Below are positions 26,627 to 34,266 of a stretch of 64,000 nucleotides of DNA, in pieces (positions within the stretch are counted from its first letter, which is position 1; every line of letters starts with the position of its first letter). The translations under genes and the position numbers were made by a program. The DNA is taken from contig JAQUVX010000009.1 of the NCBI GenBank assembly GCA_028693165.1, positions 1 through 64,000 on the forward strand, read 5' to 3'. The notes beneath the pieces are model-generated. The model was not told the origin of the DNA. It ran no database searches and was given only the letters and a program-made list of their open reading frames with translations. This DNA comes from Lachnospiraceae bacterium (GTDB taxonomy: Bacteria > Bacillota > Clostridia > Lachnospirales > Lachnospiraceae).

Positions 26627-27409
26627 TTATGCTTGCTCTACTCGTATTCCGGCTTTGACAAACGGCTCGATCTGCTCTGCCGAAGCTTCGGAATCGGTAA
26701 TAATCATACTGATTTTATCAACATCACACATTTTGACCAGAGAGTTGACTCCCAGCTTGCTGCTGTCGGCGATGATAATGGTATCAGCCGAGGCCTCCAT
26801 CATCTTCTCCTGAACAATAATTTCATTCATTCGCTGATACGTAATTCCCTTATCGACGGAAATTCCGCAGGTGGTCAGGAAAAAGGTATTGATACTTAAT
26901 TTAGAAAAAATCATACCCGCCATATCCGAGATAAAGGCCTTCTCTTCCCGGTTAAAGACACCGCCCGTGGCGATTACGGTAATTCCCTCCGCATCGGAGA
27001 GCTCGTTGATAATGGCCCAGGAATTGGTAACGACGGTTAAGGAATGGAAATGTTTTTTGATGGCTTTTGCAAGAGCAAATGCGGTGGTTCCCGAGTCAAG
27101 AGCGATGGACTGCCCTTCCTGGATAAAATGCAGGGCATATTCCGCAATCTGTTCCTTATTCTCCGGTTTCTCCTGATCTCGGGTGCCGAACGGCGTATAG
27201 GCACTGCTTTCCTGGTCGGACTTCTTATCTACATTCAGGAAGGCGCCGCCTCTGGTCCGGCGGATCAGCCCCTGAGCTTCCATATTCTCCAGATCACGCC
27301 GGATGGTTTCACTGGAGACATCCATCTCCTGTTTCAGCCTGCTGACCCGTACACTTCCGTCTTCCTGCATCAGGTCCAGGATTTTTTGATAACGCTGTTC
27401 TACAAGCAT
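26627..27409 (-). CDS. DeoR/GlpR-family transcriptional regulator
   Basis: A 260-residue regulator. The N-terminal HTH is QRYQKILDLMQEDGSVRVSRLKQEMDVSSETIRRDLENMEAQGLIRRTRGGA, and the C-terminal sugar-isomerase-like effector domain includes IALDSGTTAFALAKAI. This family is usually a repressor responding to a phosphorylated metabolite. The frame is open to 27433, but ATG 27409 follows AAGGGG and gives a standard N-terminus. It is the first gene of the leftward unit and divergent from the MFS-dsdA-HAD unit, so it probably controls both from the operator repeats in between. Confidence 0.9.
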   Translation of the reverse strand: MLVEQRYQKILDLMQEDGSVRVSRLKQEMDVSSETIRRDLENMEAQGLIRRTRGGAFLNVDKKSDQESSAYTPFGTRDQEKPENKEQIAEYALHFIQEGQSIALDSGTTAFALAKAIKKHFHSLTVVTNSWAIINELSDAEGITVIATGGVFNREEKAFISDMAGMIFSKLSINTFFLTTCGISVDKGITYQRMNEIIVQEKMMEASADTIIIADSSKLGVNSLVKMCDVDKISMIITDSEASAEQIEPFVKAGIRVEQA

Positions 27410-27495
27410 TTGATATCCCCTTCTTTCACACATGATAACTTCTTTTTCCTATTATATCGCAATGAATCGCACATTTCAACTCATTTTCACCACAT

Positions 27496-27542
27496 ATATT
27501 CCACAAAATCACACAGCTATTTTTGGCAATATTCCACAAAAT
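27496..27542. promoter_or_regulatory. Pair of ATATTCCACAAAAT repeats, probable DeoR operators
   Basis: The 14-mer ATATTCCACAAAAT occurs at 27496-27509 and 27529-27542, 33 bases apart (about three helical turns), in the divergent region between the DeoR-type gene and the MFS gene. Related CACACA boxes flank them. Confidence 0.55.
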
Positions 27543-27565
27543 AGCATATTATCACACAAAACTAC

Positions 27566-27594
27566 TTGAAATAACACAGAACACCATATATAAT
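27566..27594 (+). promoter_or_regulatory. Promoter of the MFS-dsdA-HAD operon
   Basis: TTGAAA (27566-27571) and TATAAT (27589-27594) are separated by 17 bases, 48 bases before the MFS start and just downstream of the paired repeats. Confidence 0.65.
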
Positions 27595-27641
27595 GACGGC
27601 ATAAGCAGCTATCAAAATTAAATCTAAAGGAGCGGAGTGTT

Positions 27642-28925
27642 ATGAGTACACAAACGAAACACGCAGATTCAAAGAAATGGATCTCCTTCGGAACCCTGGT
27701 TCTGGGAGCCGGCACTATCTACAAGCTTGGATGTTTAAAGGATGCCTTCTATGTACCAATGCAGGAATTTATGGGATTGACCCACACGCAGATCGGAGTG
27801 GCCATGAGCGTGGCGGGGCTGGTATCCACCTTTGGATTTCTGGTATCCATCTATCTGACGGACCGGATTTCCAAAAAAATCATGATTCCGTCTGCCCTTT
27901 TGGGAATCGGGCTCTTGGGAATTGGACTTTCCACCTTCCCGCCGTACTGGCTGTTCCTGGTGATCAACTGTCTCCTGGCGGTCTGTGCCGATATGCTGTA
28001 CTGGCCGACCATGTTAAAAGCCGTGCGTCTTCTGGGAACGGAGGAGGAGCAGGGACGTATGTTCGGCATTCTGGAAGCCGGCCGCGGACTGATTGACACA
28101 ATCATCGCATTCGGCGCTCTCGGTGTGTTTGCCCTGATGGGAAGTGATAAAAATGCTTTAAAGGCAGCTATCCTGTTCTATTCGGCTGTTCCTATGATTA
28201 TCGGTATCATTGCTTACTTTATGCTGGAACCGGATGAGATCAAAACGGTTAATGCTTCCGGCGAGCAGGTTGGCAGAAATAAAGCAGCGCTGGAAAATGT
28301 AGTCAAAGCATTAAAAAATAAAAATATCTGGCTGGTTTCCTTTAATGTATTTGCTGTTTATTGTGTATACTGTGGCCTGACCTATTTTATTCCATTTTTA
28401 AAAGATATCTATGCTATGCCGGCTGTTCTGGTTGGAGCGTATGGGATTATCAATCAGTATGCCCTGAAAATGCTGGGCGGTCCGGTGGGCGGCTATCTGA
28501 CCGACAAGGTGTTCCACTCGGCGACAAAGTTCCTCCGCATTGTATTTATGATTACCGGTGCAGCGCTGGCTGTGTTTGCCTTCCTTCCTCACGGCCATAT
28601 GAATGTTTACTTTGGCATGGTGATGACGTTAAGCATCGGCGCCTGTGTATTCAGCATGAGAGCTATTTTCTTTGCTCCCATGGATGAGATTGATGTACCG
28701 AGAGAAATTACCGGTTCGGCCATGTCGCTGGGCGCTTTTATCGGATATCTGCCAGGAGCATTTTTGTATTCTGTATACGGAAGTGTTCTGGACAGTCATC
28801 CGGGGATGGAGGGTTACAGGATTGTCTTTTTGATGATGGCCGTGTTTGCGGCAGCAGGATTTTTCCTGAGCAGCTACATATTAACTGTAATCGCGAAGTG
28901 TAAAACACAGTCGGCAGCAGAGTAA
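27642..28925 (+). CDS. MFS transporter, probable importer of the D-serine cluster
   Basis: A 427-residue major facilitator with about 12 helices, including an N-terminal-half loop TDRISKKIM in the position of the MFS motif A and a duplicate-half GGYLTDK. GAGRGLIDTIIAFG-type helices and the polar mid-loop are typical of organic-anion or hexuronate/phosphate-ester MFS carriers. AAAGGAG precedes the ATG. It is the first gene of the operon with dsdA (11 bases between the annotated ends) and a HAD phosphatase. It is not an obvious DsdX (GntP family), so the cluster uses a different carrier, possibly for a D-serine conjugate. Confidence 0.82.
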   Translation: MSTQTKHADSKKWISFGTLVLGAGTIYKLGCLKDAFYVPMQEFMGLTHTQIGVAMSVAGLVSTFGFLVSIYLTDRISKKIMIPSALLGIGLLGIGLSTFPPYWLFLVINCLLAVCADMLYWPTMLKAVRLLGTEEEQGRMFGILEAGRGLIDTIIAFGALGVFALMGSDKNALKAAILFYSAVPMIIGIIAYFMLEPDEIKTVNASGEQVGRNKAALENVVKALKNKNIWLVSFNVFAVYCVYCGLTYFIPFLKDIYAMPAVLVGAYGIINQYALKMLGGPVGGYLTDKVFHSATKFLRIVFMITGAALAVFAFLPHGHMNVYFGMVMTLSIGACVFSMRAIFFAPMDEIDVPREITGSAMSLGAFIGYLPGAFLYSVYGSVLDSHPGMEGYRIVFLMMAVFAAAGFFLSSYILTVIAKCKTQSAAE

Positions 28926-28936
28926 GGAGGAATATG

Positions 28937-30262
28937 ATGAGAAAAGAATTAAATCAGATGGTTGGTACGATACCAGAGGTTGCAGATGCAGCCGCATTGA
29001 AAGAGACTTTTTGGCTGAACGGAAAACAGCAGGCTGGAGGCGAGAAGACCATTAAGGAGGTATCGCGGGAACAGGTGAAGGATGCCAGTGACCGGCTGCT
29101 TCGGTTTGCTCCGTATTTGAAGATGGCGTTTCCGGAATTAGAGGAGACGGATGGAATCATTGAATCCAGACTCTGTGAAATTAATGGAATGAAGGAATGG
29201 CTGAACCGCGAATACCACGCAGGGATCAAGGGCCGGTTGTTGTTAAAACGGGACAGCGATCTTCCTGTTTCCGGCTCCGTGAAGGCAAGAGGCGGGATTT
29301 ATGAGGTATTAAAATATGCGGAAGAACTGGCATTGGAGGCGGGAATGCTGAGAGAAACCGATGATTACAGTATTCTGATGCGGCCGGAATTCCTGGAATT
29401 TTACAGCAGGCATACCATCCAGGTGGGAAGTACTGGAAATCTGGGCATGAGCATCGGTATCATGAGTGCAAAGCTGGGGTTTCATGTGATTGTTCACATG
29501 TCGGCCGACGCGAAGCAGTGGAAGAAGGACCTGCTGAGAAGCCGTGGGGTTGAGGTCATCGAATATGCGGATGATTATTGTATGGCGGTAGAGCAGGGAA
29601 GGAAAAACTCGGATGCGGATCCTATGAGTTATTTTGTGGACGACGAGAATTCAAAAAATCTGTTTCTCGGATATAGTGTGGCAGGGGAGAGACTGCAGGC
29701 CCAGCTGAAGGAGCAGAAGATTGCTGTGGATGAGGAGCATCCGCTGTTTGTGTATATTCCATGTGGAATTGGCGGGGCACCGGGGGGAATTACTTACGGA
29801 CTCAAGCAGATCTTTGGGGATCATGTGCACTGCTTTTTCACGGAGCCGGTGCAGGCCTGCTGTATGATGCTTGGAATGGCCACAGGGCTTCACGATGGTG
29901 TCAGCGTCAGTGATTTTGACATAGATGGGAGAACTGACGCCGACGGTCTGGCCGTTGGGCGGCCGTCGGCATTTGTCGGAAGGATTATGGAGCCGGTGTT
30001 GGGCGGGATTGCGACGATCCGGGATGGCCGGTTGTATGATCTGATGAGAGGACTTCTGGCAGAGGAAGATATCTTTATCGAGCCCAGCTCCTGTGCCGGC
30101 TTTGGGGCGCTGATCTGCCCGGATGATTTGGCGGAATATGCAAAGAAATGGGGGCTGACGGATCGAATGGAGCAGGCTTCCCATATTGTGTGGGCTACGG
30201 GCGGCTGCATGGTTCCGGAGGAAACGAGAGAAACATACTTAAAGACAGGTTTATCAGAATAA
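28937..30262 (+). CDS. dsdA: D-serine ammonia-lyase
   Basis: A 441-residue PLP enzyme converting D-serine to pyruvate and ammonia, the same length as E. coli DsdA (442). PLP lysine is Lys116 in SGSVKARGG. The phosphate-binding glycine loop GSTGNLGMSIGIMSAKLGF, the SADAKQWKKDLLR block, CGIGGAPGG and IEPSSCAGF are all characteristic of DsdA rather than threonine deaminase. ATG 28937 has better spacing from AAGGAGG than ATG 28934. The neighbouring MFS, phosphatase, phosphodiesterase-like and AGCS genes suggest a broader D-serine acquisition pathway. Confidence 0.93.
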   Translation: MRKELNQMVGTIPEVADAAALKETFWLNGKQQAGGEKTIKEVSREQVKDASDRLLRFAPYLKMAFPELEETDGIIESRLCEINGMKEWLNREYHAGIKGRLLLKRDSDLPVSGSVKARGGIYEVLKYAEELALEAGMLRETDDYSILMRPEFLEFYSRHTIQVGSTGNLGMSIGIMSAKLGFHVIVHMSADAKQWKKDLLRSRGVEVIEYADDYCMAVEQGRKNSDADPMSYFVDDENSKNLFLGYSVAGERLQAQLKEQKIAVDEEHPLFVYIPCGIGGAPGGITYGLKQIFGDHVHCFFTEPVQACCMMLGMATGLHDGVSVSDFDIDGRTDADGLAVGRPSAFVGRIMEPVLGGIATIRDGRLYDLMRGLLAEEDIFIEPSSCAGFGALICPDDLAEYAKKWGLTDRMEQASHIVWATGGCMVPEETRETYLKTGLSE

Positions 30263-30271
30263 GGATGAGAT

Positions 30272-31078
30272 ATGAGCTATCAATTATTGGTGTTGGATAT
30301 TGATGGAACGGTAAATGATTCTGAACAGCGGGTGACGGCAAAGACGAAAAGGTCGGTGATTGACCTCCAGAGGCGGGGTGTCCGGGTGGTATTGGCATCC
30401 GGGCGGCCGCCTCTGGGCATATTCCCGGTCGCCAGCGAATTGAAACTGGATCAGTTTGGGAGCTATATCATGGCATTTAACGGTGCCAAAATCATGGAAT
30501 ATGGGCAGGGCAGATGCATTTTTGAGAGGCACCTGCCCTTTCATCTGCCGGCCAGGCTGTGGGAAGACGTCAGGAGGTATGAGGTCGGATTTGCGGCGTA
30601 CCACGGTGATGTCATTGTTGCGGGAACCAGGCCGGACCAGTATCTGAAGCTGGAGTCGGAGATTTGCAAAATGACGGTGGAGTATCGGGAAAGATTCGGA
30701 GCCTATGTGGATTTTCCGGTGAGTGAATGCCTGATTACAGGAGAGCCGGAGGAACTGGAGATGCTGGAAATGGACCTGAGCCATAAATATGTTCATGAGG
30801 CACAGCTGTTTCACTCGGAACCGCATTATCTGGAAGTAACGCCGAAGAATGTGGACAAGGCATATGGACTGAAGCATTTGCTGAAAATCCTCCATATTCC
30901 CAGAGAGAATACGGTGTGCTGCGGAAACAGTTTTAACGACAGGACAATGATCCAATATGCCGGAGTCGGCGTGGCGATGGCAAATGCAGTGGAACCACTG
31001 AAAATAGTGGCGGATTATGTTACTGTGAATGACAATGATCATGATGGAATTGCGGAGGTGATTGAGAGGTTTTTCTGA
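30272..31078 (+). CDS. Cof-type HAD phosphatase
   Basis: A 268-residue HAD hydrolase of the Cof/YbiV class with a C2 cap. Motif I is LDIDGTVNDS, motif II is ASGRPP, and motif III/IV is KAYGLKHLL...CCGNSFNDRTMI. These enzymes hydrolyse sugar phosphates and other small phosphomonoesters. It is the last gene of the dsdA operon, 9 bases after dsdA. Substrate specificity cannot be read; together with the phosphodiesterase-like protein it could complete release of D-serine from a phosphodiester. Confidence 0.88.
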   Translation: MSYQLLVLDIDGTVNDSEQRVTAKTKRSVIDLQRRGVRVVLASGRPPLGIFPVASELKLDQFGSYIMAFNGAKIMEYGQGRCIFERHLPFHLPARLWEDVRRYEVGFAAYHGDVIVAGTRPDQYLKLESEICKMTVEYRERFGAYVDFPVSECLITGEPEELEMLEMDLSHKYVHEAQLFHSEPHYLEVTPKNVDKAYGLKHLLKILHIPRENTVCCGNSFNDRTMIQYAGVGVAMANAVEPLKIVADYVTVNDNDHDGIAEVIERFF

Positions 31079-31393
31079 TGAATTAGGAGGAAACTACTGA
31101 CGGAACGAAAAAGGGTTATCCATGGCTGGATAATGGTTCCCCGCGGTTCATTTTTACCAGCGACTGCGTATAGACAACAGTCATCACAAACATCACGATT
31201 CTTATGTCAGCCAGTCGTTAATCACAGGGGCTCCGATCTGCAAGAATACCAGACGATAATGGGAAACTCCAATAAGGATGTTTTCTTTTGGCTTAAACCT
31301 TGCCAACGAAGTTGAAGTACACATCGACCTGCTGGGTGTATTTTTTCTTCTTGTAATGAAAAAGATGTGAACGAGGGGACGGCTCACATGCAT
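31079..31393. other. Gene-free junction between the D-serine operon and the HPt remnant
   Basis: About 315 bases with no credible gene. Short frames (for example 31133-31315) have no ribosome site or recognisable domain. It probably represents the right-hand end of the acquired segment. Confidence 0.5.
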
Positions 31394-31468
31394 GGAAAGG
31401 AAGAAGGACTGCTGGATTCCTACCAGAAGCTTCTGGACATGCGGGAAGAATTCAGGAAACTGATTTAG
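31394..31468 (+). pseudogene. 3' remnant of an HPt gene
   Basis: The 24 codons ending in a TAG stop read GKEEGLLDSYQKLLDMREEFRKLI, almost the same as the C-terminus of the HPt protein at 20859. Everything upstream, including the active-site histidine, is missing. It cannot be functional. It is the probable scar of the original HPt gene or of a duplicated one. Confidence 0.8.
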
Positions 31469-31525
31469 ACCTTGCTGTAAAAGCACGGGAAAAGCTGCCG
31501 AAGCATAGACTTTAATTAAGTATAT
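31394..31525 (+). repeat. 132-bp direct repeat, copy B (HPt 3' end and flank)
   Basis: This copy matches 21126-21257 without gaps, about 93% identical by eye. Most coding differences are at third codon positions. It ends just before the sigK ribosome site. Confidence 0.85.
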
Positions 31526-31542
31526 GCGTTAGGTGGCTTTTT

Positions 31543-32175
31543 TTGAAGACATTTCCCAAGCCTTTGACACCCGGAGAGGAGAGAATCTGTCTGGAGCGCT
31601 GCAAAGAGGGCGACCTGGATGCCCGCAATACTCTGATCGAACGAAATATGAGGTTGGTGGCTCACGTGGCGAAGAAGTATCAGAATACGGATTACGAGAT
31701 GGAGGATCTGCTGTCCGTGGGAACGATAGGGCTGATCAAGGCAGTCAACACCTTTCATATGGATCGTGGCTCCAGGCTTGCCACCTATGCCGCAAAATGT
31801 ATTGAAAATGAAATTCTCATGCTTCTGCGGGCCAGCCGCAAATTTTCCCGTGAGGTATCACTGTTTGAGCCGATCGGTGTGGATAAGGACGGGGAATCGG
31901 TCAGCCTTGTGGATGTGATCGAGATGGAGAACCGGGAGGTCCTTGAGGATCTGATCCTGAGTCAGGATATCCGCGAACTGTATGAAATCTGCGAGGCGTG
32001 TCTGAAGGATCAGGAAAAGACGGTGATCGGCATGCGCTACGGCCTGTATGGCAAGCAGCCGAAAACCCAGCGGGAGATCGCGGAGCTGCTGGGCATTTCC
32101 CGTTCCTATGTATCCCGAATCGAAAAGCGGGCGCTGGGGAAGCTGCGGGTGGAGTTTGAGAAGAAAGAGAAATAG
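31543..32175 (+). CDS. sigK: Sporulation sigma factor SigK
   Basis: A 210-residue sigma factor of the late mother cell. It has sigma region 2 (ARNTLIERNMRLVAHVAKKYQN...DLLSVGTIGLIKAVNTF) and region 4 ([29 protein letters not shown]), closest to SigK. The B. subtilis protein has an extra N-terminal pro-sequence before the FPxPL motif; here the protein starts at that motif, so there is no pro-peptide. The start is a TTG at 31543, 6 bases after AGGTGG, with no ATG in reach. The last residues (VEFEKKEK) differ from a second copy of the 3' end at 34098 (RQRLEENR), implying an insertion at the gene end. Confidence 0.85.
   Translation: MKTFPKPLTPGEERICLERCKEGDLDARNTLIERNMRLVAHVAKKYQNTDYEMEDLLSVGTIGLIKAVNTFHMDRGSRLATYAAKCIENEILMLLRASRKFSREVSLFEPIGVDKDGESVSLVDVIEMENREVLEDLILSQDIRELYEICEACLKDQEKTVIGMRYGLYGKQPKTQREIAELLGISRSYVSRIEKRALGKLRVEFEKKEK
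32110..32148 (+). repeat. attL-like copy of the sigK 3' segment
   Basis: A 39-base segment beginning GTATCCCGAATCGAAAAGCG is repeated at 34098-34136 with only two mismatches; the first 23 bases are identical. It lies inside sigK region 4. With 34098-34136 it brackets about 1.9 kb carrying one AT-rich gene. Confidence 0.75.
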
Positions 32176-32197
32176 AATTTAATGATAACAGAAGGTT

Positions 32198-32231
32198 ACG
32201 CTGCCTTGATGGGGAAATGTCAAGACAGCGT
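32198..32231. other. Hairpin after sigK
   Basis: ACGCTGCCTTGA pairs with TCAAGACAGCGT (one mismatch) across a 10-base loop. No T-tract follows, so it is not a standard terminator; it may mark the end of the inserted segment. The rest of 32176-32459 is AT-rich and gene-free. Confidence 0.4.
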
Positions 32232-32391
32232 ATTGCTTTGCACCGTGAGCACCAAATTATAATGAGGCGGAATATAAAATCTCCGTCCTTTTGCGAGCTG
32301 GAGTAATTCACTATAATTGTGTCACAGTAAAGCATCTATTTCAGGTATTTCAGAAAATTTCTTGAAGTAGATGTTCTATTAGGTTGATCAG

Positions 32392-32400
32392 TGTTATAAT
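32392..32400 (+). promoter_or_regulatory. Extended -10 promoter of the MBL-fold gene
   Basis: TGTTATAAT is a perfect extended -10 element. No good -35 box is present. It is 60 bases upstream of the start codon. Confidence 0.45.
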
Positions 32401-32459
32401 AGATCCGGACGGCACTTATTGAAAAAATGTAGATTAGTTTATATACAAGGAAAAAACAA

Positions 32460-33923
32460 ATGATAAACAATACATGGAAATATCAACGCGGAACAGGTTT
32501 GTTAAAAGAACATCATAATAAATGTACTAATTTTTTTAATAAAATAGAAGATGGCGAAGAGGTATATATACATTTAGATAATCCGGTAACGGAAGACGAC
32601 CTGAATGCTGAAAATGAAACTTATATAAGAGCAACATTACTGTCTGATGAAATGATTTCGTATGATGCAGAAATGCTAGGCCATGCATATAATGAAAATA
32701 ATGAGCTTTTAAACAAATATCGCCCATATTTTGTCAGTTTTATAATACCTTATTCTCAAACTTCCGTAACAGATTTAATGTTGATAGAAAATACATGGTA
32801 TAAGGGGATTTTTCAAACAGCACAATCAGAATTGGAAAATAATGAGACTGTAATAGCGCTGGAAGGAATTTTGGAAACGAGTGCGAGTCCAATTAATCAT
32901 CTAGAAGGAACGATGTTAGTATTTAAAAATAAAAGTCTAAAACAGAGTGAACTGGAAAAAATAAATGAAATAGATAAAACATATAAAATATCGACATTTA
33001 CAACAAGTAATGTAATTATTGAAAACTATTTAAATAGTGCATGGAATAACGATTATCCAAAATTGATTGATATATATAATGTTGGACATGGAAATGCAGA
33101 TTATATTAGAGGAAGCAACAATCACAGAATCTTATATGATGTTGGATATAGTTATATAAAGTGTCCGAAAGCATATGGTGTTTTCCCCTACATGAGAGCA
33201 GCAATGGCTATACGTGGAATGAAGCCTGATTGCGTGGTTTTATCGCACTGGGATACGGATCACATTATTGGATGTGCTTATGCAGAACAGTCATTGTTTA
33301 GAAAAAAATGGATTGCACCAAGTTTTATATCCAGCAATGATAAAAAATATTGCCCGAGTATAAATGCAAAGCGATTGGCAATGTATTTAAATCTTCTGGG
33401 CAACTTATGTTTAGTTGACCGGAGTCAAGGAAAGACTGAAATAGCAACTATATCGTGCATAAATTATGCGGAAATAATCCTTTGGCTAGGCGGTGGTAAG
33501 GATTCAAAAATAACAAGGCATAATTGCGAAGGACTTATTTTGGAAATAGTGGGGAGCCGTAGCTGCCAGAGGGATAAGAATTGCTTGGGACATCAAAGTC
33601 ATATTTTGTTGTCTGGAGATGTTCCGTATCAGTGTATACCAAATACTGTTTTTTCAAAAAAGATTGATTTTCTACATGTACCACATCATTGCTCAGGCAT
33701 GAATTTGTCCGCTCTTACAACTATGCTTCCGGGAGGGCGTGCCGCTATCATCTCTACTGATCGGAAAAAAGATGGCACAAAAAATCTGGATAATACTCAT
33801 TTAAATGAGTTAGGGAGAAAATATTCTATGGTTGTTTGTACAATCGATCATAAGCCTGTGGATGACGATGCAAATTTAAGTGTACAAATTGATTGTTTGA
33901 CTAATTGCATAAAATTCAGATAA
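32460..33923 (+). CDS. MBL-fold metallohydrolase, ComEC-like domain, AT-rich
   Basis: A 487-residue protein. The first about 195 residues match nothing I recognise. The rest is a metallo-beta-lactamase fold of the ComEC C-terminal type: DIYNVGHGNADYI, LYDVGYSY, SHWDTDHIIG (HxxxDH, lacking the second His of the classical HxHxDH), ILLSGDVP and VPHHCSG. There is no signal peptide. AAGGA precedes the ATG. Base composition is far more AT-rich than the neighbours, and the gene is alone between two copies of the sigK 3' end, so horizontal acquisition is likely. Similar orphan MBL proteins occur in phage-defence islands, but no partner is visible here. Confidence 0.75.
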   Translation: MINNTWKYQRGTGLLKEHHNKCTNFFNKIEDGEEVYIHLDNPVTEDDLNAENETYIRATLLSDEMISYDAEMLGHAYNENNELLNKYRPYFVSFIIPYSQTSVTDLMLIENTWYKGIFQTAQSELENNETVIALEGILETSASPINHLEGTMLVFKNKSLKQSELEKINEIDKTYKISTFTTSNVIIENYLNSAWNNDYPKLIDIYNVGHGNADYIRGSNNHRILYDVGYSYIKCPKAYGVFPYMRAAMAIRGMKPDCVVLSHWDTDHIIGCAYAEQSLFRKKWIAPSFISSNDKKYCPSINAKRLAMYLNLLGNLCLVDRSQGKTEIATISCINYAEIILWLGGGKDSKITRHNCEGLILEIVGSRSCQRDKNCLGHQSHILLSGDVPYQCIPNTVFSKKIDFLHVPHHCSGMNLSALTTMLPGGRAAIISTDRKKDGTKNLDNTHLNELGRKYSMVVCTIDHKPVDDDANLSVQIDCLTNCIKFR

Positions 33924-34097
33924 AATACAGCTTCTGCTGGAGTGTGAGCATAAAGAAAATAAATAAGATGGTGTGGTAAAAAATATGGTCTTCATTTAGT
34001 GGACAACGAATTGGACAGAGAGGCAACTAACAAGAGATTCTTGTTAGTTCCAGATGAAGGAACCATTATTTTTATCCCCACCGTGGCAGGAGCATAC

Positions 34098-34160
34098 GTA
34101 TCCCGAATCGAAAAGCGGGCACTCGGGAAGCTGCGGCAGAGGCTCGAAGAAAATAGATAA
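34098..34160 (+). pseudogene. Detached 3' end of sigK (attR-like copy)
   Basis: Twenty codons and a stop read [20 protein letters not shown], the end of sigma region 4, repeating the segment at 32110 in sigK. A strong terminator follows 31 bases later. This is probably the original sigK 3' end, displaced by insertion of the MBL segment. It lies in a different frame from the open frame that runs into galE. Confidence 0.75.
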
Positions 34161-34191
34161 ACCTGGAGTGAAAAATGCATTGTTTTTCCGG

Positions 34192-34230
34192 GCTTTCCCA
34201 TATATAATATATGGGAAAGCTATTTTTTTT
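34192..34230 (+). terminator. Strong terminator, probably the ancestral sigK terminator
   Basis: GCTTTCCCATATA (34192-34204) and TATATGGGAAAGC (34208-34220) form a perfect 13-bp stem with a 3-base loop, followed by TATTTTTTTT. Confidence 0.85.
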
Positions 34231-34266
34231 GACAGAAAAATTTCAGTTGAAATAAGGAGGATGGTT

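Noticed and set aside
31133-31315. A 60-codon frame in the junction before the HPt remnant
   Set aside because: No ribosome site and no similarity that I recognise; the region appears to be decayed sequence.
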